Shown here: positions 22,023 to 33,700 of the stretch, in pieces
Layout: each line of letters begins with the position of its first letter
Numbering within the stretch: position 1 is the stretch's first letter
From: Zoroaster sp. YZ-2022
Lineage: Eukaryota > Echinodermata > Asteroidea > Forcipulatida > Zoroasteridae
Assembly (NCBI GenBank): GCA_029582265.1
Contig: CM055819.1
Location: forward strand, 32,664,967 to 32,728,966
Direction of reading: 5' to 3'
DNA: 64,000 nucleotides
The notes under the pieces: model-generated
Told to the model about the DNA's origin: nothing
What the model saw: only the letters and a program-made list of their open reading frames with translations
Database searches by the model: none
Translations under genes and position numbers: made by a program

Positions 22023-23700
22023 CTTTGTGACACTCCTGTACACCGAAGATAATTTTCAATATACCCTTCCAAGGTAATATGTGCCATCTTATAGACAAGG
22101 GAAATAAAATGTTTGTTCAAGGCAAGGTTGAAGATTGGAATGTATGCATTTTGGCTGGTAGTCTGTTCTATATTTGATTAACAAAATTCTCTGCTTAGCA
22201 GCTCAATGAAATTGACCCTTGGTGTTCTTGCCCCATGTACAAGACGAATCATATTACCATGAAATGGTTTATGGAAGTGGATTAACTAGATCAAAATTGT
22301 AGACTGTTTTGTTTTGTATGGTGGTAATAACTGCAGGAAATAGTGTTATGTACATTTGATAATAACATTATGCATTCACCACATGTAACCATTTGACAAG
22401 CATTTCACATGTAGGTATGCAGGCATGATATTCTTCCTACTTTTGTAGGAAATTTCTACCATGAAACTGGGTTCCGACAAACTTCAGACCATGGAAACTT
22501 TCCATGTGTATCATTTTATTGTAAATACTATGATAAAAAAAAAACATACATGGCTATAGAGGTAAACCGCTGTAGGCTAGTATATGCCTAATGATAATGG
22601 CAAACATTTTTCCTACCTTTTCATTTTCTCACATCATCATCCCTGGTATGGTACTTTTATCATTCAAATCCATTTGCATAGTTTTGCTTTAGGTAATTCG
22701 ATTTTGGTCGAGGTATAGTGGTTAGATTAGGAAATCTTGTTAGAGAATCTTGCTCGTTGTGGATTTACTGTAATGATCCATTTTGTACATCGGGACTTGT
22801 TTCCAATATCAGACCTCAAAGCACATATGCTGGCCTATAAGTCATGATTATTAAGGTAATAACATTGCATGTTTTAATATGTACAAGCATTATTATTTTA
22901 TACGTCAGAGATGAGTGATCACACACTTTATACATTAAGTGCAATGTTTAATAAAAAATCACAGATAGGAAGATGGATGGGTTCAATCACAATGAAGCCT
23001 TTATTATTTCATCTGTCATTGAACTCATAAAGCATGTCTAGAAGAGGCAGGTTATCTAAACATGCACATTATGTTTGAATTTGTTATTTTCCTGTAATTT
23101 TTGGTTAAAATATGTACACTGCACTTTACCAAGTGGAAAGAAAATAAGTTACTTTCAAATAAATTTTTTTCACAAAAATAATTGTCCTGTCACGGATAAA
23201 GAATAATTGAGTGAATACATGTAAATGAATTTGTGAAGCAACATGATAAATTCATTGCTGTTCAAAGAGTGGCATCTATATATGGACTGTCTGTGGTTTG
23301 TTCAATTATTTTGGGAAAATATCATTTGAGAGTAATTCAGTTTTTGTTCTAAAAGGAATAAAGGAGTGTACTGATTAAACAAAATTGCTGGTAAAATAGA
23401 AAAACATTTTCACATTCTATAGACCGTTATGCTGTGGACATTTTTTGTATGGTTCCCTGTATTCAAATATGACCATTGCACTCATAATCCAAACATAAAT
23501 GGGGCCAACCTATTCCGTGGTTTAAGAATGTGTATTTGTATGTGGGAAAAACGATATGACTGCAGTGTGGTCAAGATCTGTACATTAATTAATTCCGTTG
23601 TTTAAATAACACTACAAACTATAAACAAAATAGGTTTTGGTTGAATATTTCTAAATTTGACTGCAAAATTGTACAAAACATTGCTGATGGTGGTGGGAGT
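22023..23700. repeat. Mostly unique AT-rich stretch; one dispersed repeat at 22412-22645
   Basis: 22412-22645 (TTCTTCCTACTTTTGTAGGA, ATGGCTATAGAGGTAAACCG) recurs at 28590-28835 in the same orientation. The remainder shows nothing recognisable. Confidence 0.6.
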
Positions 23701-23722
23701 AGTGTTGTGTCAAGGCAGCATA

Positions 23723-24034
23723 GTGTTAATGCAGTAGCCCTAACTACCACAAATCCTCCAAAATCCTTCTCCTGGTTTTGCCTGATTTTGATGGATTCAG
23801 TACTCCACAGTATAGCCCAGCGAATAGAGCATGTAGCCATGTGTACCAAATCCATCAAACTCCACCGGCTGCTTTTTGTTGAATTCAGGACTGTGTATAG
23901 CCAACCCATGGATGCTTTGCATTTGCTACTGTACCGATTCCATCAAAATCCAACAATTGGGGTACCTTTTTACTGCATGTTGATGGATTTTGGAGGATTT
24001 GAGATGGTTTCTAGCAAGTTAGGGAGGTTAGGGA
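23723..24034. mobile_element. Family E-like foldback with CCTCCAAAATCC arms
   Basis: AGCCCTAACTACCACAAATCC on the left pairs loosely with GGATTTGAGATGG and GTTAGGGAGGTTAGGG on the right. Subterminal GATGGATTTTGGAGG motifs are shared with 38531-38679. The 146-aa reading frame across it has no family resemblance. Confidence 0.5.
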
Positions 24035-26050
24035 TAGAGCAAATGGACAACATGTTTACAGTTATTCAAAGCAAAATATGAAACAGGTATCTTGGTTCAT
24101 TTGATAGAAATATATTTTATTAGTAACTGTAATTGTATGTTCCTGTCTCTCTTGAAATGGGATACACATAGTACATAGGCAGTGTTACATTTTGAAGAAA
24201 CTAACAATGATTATTGTATCATATGTAACATGTATATTATACACAATTATTAACAAGTTATTCAGAACTAAAATAGATAGTTTTATACTTGAAAGTGTGA
24301 TATCATTCTGTATTGTTAGCAATTAATCTTGGTGAATTGGAGCGTATTATTCAGGTACTTATTGAATGAACAGGTAAAATTTTCTCTAGATTATTCGTCT
24401 GAACTGGGGTTTAGATGTTGCAGTAATTTAACCTTTCTGGACCCATCGACAATTGTAAATTTGAAAGAAACCAATTTTGTAAAGTTTAAAACATAACTGC
24501 CTGTGCAAATTAATGTTTGAAAAGGTTCAGTAGAGACAAAATGTGTGTATTTGCAAAGCCTCATCCTATTCTAGCCAGACAAATATCATTTAGTTTTTAA
24601 ATTATTTTAAAGAAAAATGAAAAAAAAAAAAAAGGGGAAAAAAAAAAAATCCCTGCTTTTATGACAATCAGACTTATGAGGCTAGAAATTTAATGTTCCA
24701 AATAACTTTGACAATCCAGTCCGGAAGATGTTTGGAAAAGCTCTGCTTCCATCAATCAATGAATGTAGCAATAGATAATGTGTACAAAAGACTTCATGAA
24801 AATGAAATCAACATTAAATATCGAGGGAAAAGGGTCGTAAGTTATCTTCCTAGAGCCCCAACAATTATGGTTTTGGCTACTTTCTACATGAAACCATATG
24901 AACCCTAGTCACAGATACACTGTTTTGACTAAATATATAGTGTTTACTATACGCTCAGTTCACATCGTTAGCCCTCTAGCGGTGAATTTGCACCCAGTGT
25001 CTTGATGATAGCCACTGTGACGTCAAGTGAGTAGTGTGCGTACACTTTATGTGCGTATGTTATGGTACTAAGCGCGCGTGTACTTCTACCATACCAATAA
25101 TCGCTTGAGATATTCCGCGCGTATGCACATCAACTGCAAAATACGCCAAACGCAACGCACTATTACTGCCCTTTCGCCCACAGTGGTCTGACAACATGTG
25201 CCCTCAGCAGCTCATGCATGGTGCAAATACACAAAACAAAATAACATTCAGTAATCTATTACAGAAGAACAGAAACATTCGAATGTCATGTCAATAAAGT
25301 TTTATTTGTAGCAATACGTATTAGCACGACTCATGGTTTTGACAACTCGGATATTTCCAATCCATTAAAACATATATCCTCAAAGATTGTACAGTAATTG
25401 GGCAATTCAAGGCTTTGATATGTAAGTAGTCTATTTTATACCTACGTTTTAAGGACAATATTAGAGTTCATTTATGGATTGGTGATATTGAAAGAGTGTT
25501 CTGTTTTTATTACCAATGGAGAATAAAAAGAAAATGTGATTAAAAAAAGGTGAGAATTGTTAGCATTTCTTCTTAAATGTGCACACAGGGGCATTTTTGA
25601 CTCGTTTTTTTTTACTGTTGTTTTGACCACCCTGAACAACACAAGACAATGCTTTTACTGGTCAAAAACAGAGACTCGTTTTAACCTGTAAATGTACTTA
25701 CCACACGTAAGGTTTGACAGTGTTTGACTTTTAAGCGCACTAGATATACCTTGGCAAGTATATCAACATTTTGACCATTGCAGTCACAGAAGGGTTAATA
25801 ATTATAAACCTAGATTATAACACCAGCTTATAACCAAAGCTTTTGACTAGTTGTGTCACACAAACCCTTCTGGTAAAAATTGCATTGAAAAACGGCAATT
25901 ATAACAAAAACTGCTCTGAACTGGACATGTAGTAGAATCACTGCATTCATTGTTTTTTTTCTTTGTAAAGGAAATTGTACACCATTGGAGAAATGTTTGT
26001 AAATGCATCTGCACTTTATAAGAATCAAGAGATTATGTTAACATGAAGAA
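24035..26050. other. Gene-free stretch with repeats at 24965-25235 and 25575-25798
   Basis: 24965-25235 is the inverted copy of 7684-7950. 25575-25798 is a family C MITE cut at its left end and ending GAAGGGTTAA. Otherwise AT-rich with no recognisable gene. Confidence 0.6.
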
Positions 26051-26052
26051 AG

Positions 26053-26130
26053 ACTAATTGCGGTGACACCATGTGAAATTCTCAACTCCACGTTTGGATC
26101 AGTGTGCTCTGATTGTCCTCAGTTTCTCCT
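26053..26130. repeat. Family G snap-back repeat, copy 3 (partial)
   Basis: GCGGTGACACCATGTGAAATTC, then ATCAGTGTGCTCTGAT. Confidence 0.55.
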
Positions 26131-26365
26131 GAGGATGATGCAGCACCATGCAAAGCTACAAGTTTTACCAATGAAGAAAGTAAAAATGCATTACGGTTTT
26201 GTTGTATTCATTCCAATGTGAAAAATGGATCATGGCCACGATCTAGTCAAATTTGTAATGTGTTACGTTTTCTCCAAGAATGACAGCACCTCGGATGGAA
26301 AAATTTCACAGAAAGTTTTTAGGTTATAATTCAGTAGTTTTGTAATCGGCATGTTCATAACACGC

Positions 26366-26564
26366 TCCTAGACTTTCAACAGGGCATGGAATCGGTGTCC
26401 TTGTTTAAGATGAACACAGTGACTGAAAAAAACTGGTTCATTTATGCAGCAGTAGCGGTAATATGACTTGATCATGTGGGGTATTATTTTCAGTCGCCGA
26501 GTTAAATCTAAAACTAACACTCCGATTCCATGCCCTGTTGATCGTGACGACATTGTCCCTTTAA
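26366..26564. mobile_element. Family S MITE, copy 2 (left end missing)
   Basis: Starts at GACTTTCAACAGGGCATGGA and ends CATTGTCCCTTTAA. Confidence 0.7.
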
Positions 26565-27310
26565 AAGGCTTCTATCACAACCTATAAAGCCATGTGACAT
26601 CATGTGCTCGGGCTATGTATACAAGATGAACATAATGACATTGCAATAAAATGACCAAAAACAAGCCAGGTTAATTATATGAAGTGAATGACCACTTGAA
26701 ATGACACACTTCCTTACTATATCATTGTGTGGCTGCTGAACAAGTTATTCACAAATGATTGGCGCTTGGCAAAAAATGCATTCAAGACAAACATGATAGG
26801 TAGGACTCCCCATGGCTCTATCAATACTCATTTGACATTTAATAATGTCATCATCATTGTGTGTCTGACATGCATTTTTATTCTTAACTGCTCTGTCAAC
26901 ATCATAGCAAGACTGACTAGTCAGTAATATATTTTCTTGGAAAATGTTAGGGGTTGTGATTTGATAAAAAGTAAAAATACTGAAAAATGGGTAGCAGGCC
27001 TGGGTCTCCCTTTGGTCTAGAGGACAAAGCCCCCTGAACCTCCTGGATGTTTAATTTTGGAGGATCCACATCCCCACAAACAAGAAACTAGAGGTTTTGG
27101 GCACAATACTTCTTTCTTTCCTTGGTGGCTACTCCTCTTCTGTCAAGAAAATTTTGAAGCAAAGGGAGATTTGTAAAAACATCTTGAGAAATCACAAGCC
27201 TGTAATGTACATGATGGAACAGTGTTATCTACTAACACTATATCCTGCCATTACAGATTTAGTCAAATAGTTGATACATAAATTTATAAAATCTATTTAC
27301 AATATTTGTT

Positions 27311-30300
27311 CTAATACTGAACCTTCAGCCCTACAAAGAATCGTCCATAGGCTGTTTCCATGGAGACATGATTGTTCCTGTCCTCTTTATTTAAATCTTT
27401 TGCCATGACAACAACAAAGAGACTATTGAAAGGTAGAGCCTTGTAGATCTTTTGTATTCTTTCATCTAACGAACATAATGTTGTCTGCAAGAAAAAAAAA
27501 AATAATTAAGTTCCTAATAAAACATGGTACGCAATGGGCAATTCCATGGTTACTCATATTACATTTTTCAGGTATTGGGCCCACTTGTAATGCTATAATT
27601 TCCTTATATTTCACTCATCAATTTTTTTCATAGAAATTGCATTATACGCAGACCTTACTCAGCACAAAAAAGATAATTTCAGCAATTTGTTATATGTATG
27701 CTATAGAAGAGAAAAATTCTGGTTACTCATGTTACGTTTTTGAGGTATTGGGCCCACTCGTAATGCCATAATTTCCTTACTTATATTTCACTCATCAGTT
27801 TTTTTTCATAGAAATTGCATTATACGCAGACCTTACTCAGAACAAAACAAAAAAAATTCAGCAATTTGTTATATGTATGCTATAGAAGAGAAACATTCTG
27901 GTTACTCATGTTACATTTTTCCAAACATGTCTAAAATGTCAAATTCTCTATAATTTTCTGATGTGATTATTTTCTGTTGAGTAAGGTCTGGGTATAATGC
28001 TTCTATGAAAAAACTAATGAAATATTAGTGAAATATATATTATGGCAATAAGATTAGGCCTAAAACCTTAAAAATTTAATGTGAGTAACCATAGAATTAC
28101 CCCAATGCTTTCATCAGGGGCAATGAGTAGGTGATAATGTCACCCATTGTTTCAGAGGACAATAGAATTGCCCCAATGCTTTCATTGGGGCAATGAGTAG
28201 GTGATAATGTCACCCATTGTTTCAGAGGACAACAGAATTACCCCAATGCTTTCATTGGGGCAATGAGTAGGTGATAATGTCACCCATTGTTTCAGAGGAC
28301 AATACATATACATAAATAGCACAACTTTTCTGAGTAAAAAGGTTTGACTAAGATGTGTCAATGGTAATTTTTCAAGGGTATTTTTTTACTGGTTTTAGGG
28401 AATCTTACAACTCTTCTGTAAAATGATGGACATCCAATATCACTTCCACATAGAAAACGGAAAACACCATATCAGTATGGTGAGTTCCACTGGTACTGTG
28501 CAAAATGGTAGACACATTTGAAAATAACGTGATCGACATGATTCATAAACATGAACATTCATTCATCTGTCCCTTGTACAGATATTATATACAGGCATGA
28601 GATTCTTCCTACTTTTGTAGGAAATCCTACCTTTTGATCTTGAAAATCCTACCATGAAACCAGGTTCCGACTAACTTCAGACCATGGACCATTTCCTTGT
28701 GTATCATTTTATTGTAAATACCAAGATAAAAAACAGTTTCCTTGCTATACATGGCTATAGAGGTAAACCGCTATAGGCTAGTATATGCCTAATGATAATG
28801 GCAAACATTTTTCCTCCTTTTTCATTTTCTCACAATATCTCACAATAGGTTTGAAAATGTGGGCACTATGTGAATAAGTTAAGGTTTTGCTGAAGTCCTT
28901 TTGGACGATTGGACACATTCTTTGTGTTTATGTCTCAAAATTGTTGGTTTTCCAAGTCTTATTTACAAATCAGTCTACCCATGACGTCATATCAAAAGGT
29001 TACATGTCTCTCAGGTTTTCCCACAGACTGCTCTTACCACATTTTTTTTATTTGTACCGATGAAATATTCAATTTGAACACACAATATATTCGAATTTTT
29101 ATATACCAATGAGCCTACCCACATATTTCTCCAATATATGGCTGCATTAAAATTCATTAGAAGGTTTACAATGGAACAACAGACTGTATAAATAATTTAC
29201 TGCATGAAATAATATAAGACTGATTATAAATGATGATCAAAAACATATGGTTCAAGCTAGATGACTTTGTTTTTCAGAGCTTTGTTTTTAACAGAAAATT
29301 ACGTTTTAAAGCCATTTAAGTTGCTACAAAACAGACACTGCCCAATTAACCTCATTTGCATATTACCTTGATAAAGTCTTTCTTTCGTGATGTGCCTTCC
29401 AACAGTTTCTGGTAGTCATAAAACTGAACACATACAAAATCTGAATATGATATAGTCTTCACTGCTTTCGTTAGAGCCTGCACGGATATACAAGACAGAC
29501 AAAAATAATACATTAACCCTCCTACTTCTGGTACCTTTTTCATACAAGTTGATGCACCATTCGAAAACATTCGCTTTTGTGGTTTTGAATGGTGAAATAA
29601 CTGTGTACAGTATTGATTCCCCCAAATGGTTTTGAATGGTAGGTCAGCTAATACAAAACCTTGTTTGGATCTTTCCAAATGGTAGTACAGCTAATACAAA
29701 ACCTTGTTTGGATACTTCTAAGTGGTGAATCAATGGACCCTCTATGCATTTGAATGGATTTGAATGGTAGTAAAGCTTGCTACCAACACTGTTCAAATGG
29801 TATCACCATGTGTGTACAAAACCAATGGGCATTTTTGGAAGTGGAAATTTTGAATGGTATCAAATGGTCCATCAGTAGGAGGGTTAATATCATTCTTGGC
29901 TCCATACTAAAGCTCAGTTTTAAAGGTGTTTTAGACTTAGAGGTTGCTTTTTGTTTCTAACCGACACATCAGTGTTTCTCTGCTATAGATAGGTATGGAT
30001 TGACGTCACAGTGTATCAGAAGCCATCTTAATTGGCAACTATGCATTATGCGCAAATTCTGTGCCGATTCTCGGCGAATTCTGTCTGTAATTGGGAGGTG
30101 AAGAATTTACTTTGCTCATTGGTAGAAAAAGGCATCTATCGTAAACCAATCCATCACTGGCATCATGCTTTTACCAGGATCCAATTGTTAAACTGTAATA
30201 CAAATCAAACTTATATAAGATTTAAGGTTTTGCACGGTGGAGTATTGATATCGTTTCGGTTTGCGGTAACACCATGTGTAGGGCAAAATGAAATCAATTG

Positions 30301-30777
30301 TTTATCATCCAATGCAAGAATTTCACCAACCTATACCATGTGTTTATCTCAACTATCACTAAGTGAGGTACAGGTTCTGAAACAACACGTATCTCAACTG
30401 TCGCTAAGTGAGATTATGGTTTAGGGGAGAACCAATCTCCGATAACTTGTTTCTCAGCTATCGCTAAGTGACAATGTGGTTCAGGGAGAACCATGGGGTC
30501 TTCATGGGGTCTTCACAGGGTCTTACAATGGAGAATTTGCCCTTAAAAACTACACAACCGTTTCCCATTAGTGTATAATTATTCAGACTTGAACATAGGG
30601 TGTCCAAAAGACACTAGGACATTTTACTGGTTAAAAACCATACAACTGACTCAATGTACCTCTTTGTCACTCTGACATGATATAGCTCCAACCGGGTCCT
30701 TCCTGAACTTCCTAGCAACAGATATACTGTCCACTAACATGCTAACCTTACCCAATGAATACGCACCATTGAACATA
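27311..30777 (-). CDS. REXO5: REXO5 exons 17-19: C-terminal region and stop
   Basis: Residues 649-782. Exon 17 reads SMFNGAYSLGKVSMLVDSIS; exon 18 reads SYSDFVCVQFYDYQKLLEG; exon 19 has PFNSLFVVVMAKDL and AYGRFFVGLK, then TAG at 27313-27311. Vertebrate REXO5 carries RNA-recognition motifs downstream of the nuclease. I see no clear RNP1 or RNP2 motif, so this C-terminus looks shorter or diverged. Its length fits because the expanded N-terminus makes up the difference. No AATAAA was found close after the stop. Confidence 0.8.
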
Positions 30778-33700
30778 CTATCAAAGAAGAAAAAAATATA
30801 TAACAATATGTGGTAACATATTATAACTGGTATTGGTACTTCTTAACTTTGACTATAATTCTATAATTCTTAAGTTTGACTAAGAATAAAACAAATATAT
30901 TTTGAAATCATGCAAATCACTTTCATTTAAGTTTGAACATAAAGAGCATGCATCTTGAAACACATAAAGAGCATGCATCTTGAAACGCGTAAAGAGCATG
31001 CATCTTGAAACGCGTAAAGAGCATGCATCTTGAAACGCGTAAAGAGCATGCATCTTGAAACGCGTAAAGAGCATGCATCTTGAAACGCGTAAAGAGCATG
31101 CATCTTGAAACGCGTAAAGAGCATGCATCTTGAAACGCGTAAAGAGCATGCATCTTGAAACGCGTAAAGAGCATGCATCTTGAAACGCGTAAAGAGCATG
31201 CATCTTGAAACGCGTAAAGAGCATGCATCTTGAAACACGTAAAGAGCATGCATCTTGAAACACGTAAAGAGCATGCATCTTGAAACACGTAAAGAGCATG
31301 CATCTTGAAGGTAGATTAATCCAATACAATAAAACATTTTGGAATCAGGTGAACTTAAAGGGACAGTATCGTCACGATCAACAGGGCATGGAATCGGAGT
31401 GCCAGTTTTAGATGAACTCAATTTGTTACCATTTACAGTACATATATTTGTACACCACTGGTTTCCTGATTTCGGGTATCCGGTTCCAAAAATATCTGAA
31501 AACGCACAGCCCTAGTTGAAAGTCTGCTCTGATCGTGACGATACTACCCCTTTAATATAAGAAAGTGTTCAGGCTTAGAACCTAAAGGATTCTATCTATC
31601 GATATATAACTGCTGATGAATGTTGTCACATCATACCTTTCGGTTGGTACAATTTTCTCCTTGTTAGTGATGTATTTGCCGACATTGTCCTGTTTCGCAA
31701 TTTTCAGTTGAACAAGCTTCAAGGCTGTGATGGCATCTTCTACCGAGTCGTGACCAGATGAACTGGTCTGGATGGATAAACTAGAATATAGAGTTTTTAA
31801 TTAGTTTTATCACAGGTAGAGTACAACACCCGTATACCTAAAACCACTTTAACCCTAACTATGCTGAATGTAACAAATATGTTATCTGTTGGATCTTGTT
31901 GAAGCGAGATGAGAACAAAAAGATCTTTTATTCTTGCAGATGGACTCAGCAGGCTTCTACACTTGGACAACTGATGGATGTTGTTGCATTGAGCTGGGTG
32001 TCTAGCCAGTTATTGAAGGGAGTTAGGGCAGCTTCACACTTAGACAACTGATGGATGTTGTTGCATTGAGCAGGGTGTCTAGCCAGTTATTGAAGGGGGT
32101 TAGGGCAGCTTCTACACTTGGACAACTGATGGATGTTGTTGCATTGAGCAGGGTGTCTAGCCAGTTAGTGAATGGGATTAGGGCAGCTTCACACTTGGAC
32201 AACTGATGGATGTTGTTGCATTGAGCAGGGTGTCTAGCCAGTTATTGAAGGGGGTTAGGGCAGCTTCTACACTTGGACAACTGATGGATGTTGTTGCATT
32301 GAGCAGGGTGTCTAGCCAGTTAGTGAATGGGGTTAGGGCAGCTTCACACTTGGACAACTGATGGATCACTTCAACGAATAACTGCTAAAGTGAACATTTT
32401 GCGTGGATCCCATGATGTTCATTATAGCAACAATATAGCAAAAAAACAATCTAACAGTCTTCACCATGTTTTGACTTACCCTAGGTATATATTAGCCAGT
32501 TTACGTAGAGCCACTCTGTAAGTACCCGTGAACAAGAAACTTGTGTCTATCACATGTGGATGATACAGCTAAAATAATGCAATCCAACAAAAAAAACAAA
32601 AAAAACTGTCAGATATTTTGTACTTCTAATTCAGATTAATTTACAGGTTAATCTCAAATAATGTGAAAAAAACCAATTACGTCTAAGAACCGGGACCAGG
32701 ACAGAATGGAAACCTTCTCTGCATGTTCTATTAGTACTGCACAGCAATAATTAGTTTACAAAAGTAAAAAAATCCTGAAAAATGGGTAGCGGGCCTGGGT
32801 CTTTCTTTGGTTTAGAGGACAAAGCCCCCTGAACCTCCTGGGTGTTCGAGGATTTACAGACTCCCCACATCCCCACAAACAAGAAACTACAGGTTTGGAC
32901 ACAATACAGGCTACTTATTTCTTTCCTTGGTGGCTACTCCTCTTCTTTCAAGAATATTTTGAAGAAAAGGGAGGTTATTTTGTGTACAATTCTGAAATCA
33001 GGAAAAATCCTGAGAAATCACCGACCTGAAACAGTACAGGAATTTATGCAGGAGGAATGTACCCACACCTCATGCCTCCTGTACTGAGGTTTACATGTAG
33101 GTCAAATTTGTAAAGCTATATAGAGTGGGATTCTGTTCATGTGAAAAGAACAAAATTGTGCAGACAATATTTTTGGAAAAAATGATTTCCCAACCTGGGA
33201 ACTGTCTTTTGTTGAGCTCCCCATATGTAGGGATATAGAATAATCATTCATGGAGTGTTGAGGCCGAGCGGTCTAGCACACCGGACTCAAGTTCTGGTGG
33301 GCGAGTCGTCAGAATGTGGGTTCGAATCCTAGCCATGCCGGTTGTGGCACTTGTGTCCTTGAGCAAGGCACTTGTGTCCTTGAGCAAGACACTTAACCAT
33401 GAATTGCTTCTCTTCACCCAGGAGTATAAATGGGGACCTGCGAAGGCAGAGATGGTATTAACTGTGTTTAATTAGTTGTTGAGCGCCTAACAGCGGGGGC
33501 TGTATAAGTATACAGCCCACTGCTGGGAAGTCCCAGGAAGTTGAGAATGATCCAGGAATGATTTTAAAAGTAGCCTGATGACAGGGATAATAATGCAAAA
33601 AGCACCTTGAGAATCATATCATGATGGAGTTGGCGCTATATAAAAATACACTATTATTATTATTATTGTGACAATCCCCATGGATGGGGTGGGACGGCGA

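Noticed and set aside
23641..24081. 146-aa reading frame on the + strand
   Set aside because: It runs through a foldback repeat with CCTCCAAAATCC arms and resembles no protein family.
30032..30424. 130-aa reading frame on the + strand
   Set aside because: It lies within a REXO5 intron on the opposite strand, is low in recognisable motifs and contains repeat fragments (AATCAATTGTTTATC) found elsewhere.
30880..31421. Three overlapping reading frames of 126-164 aa on the - strand
   Set aside because: All are translations of the 25-bp array, which has no stop in any - frame. They lie in a REXO5 intron and have no domain.
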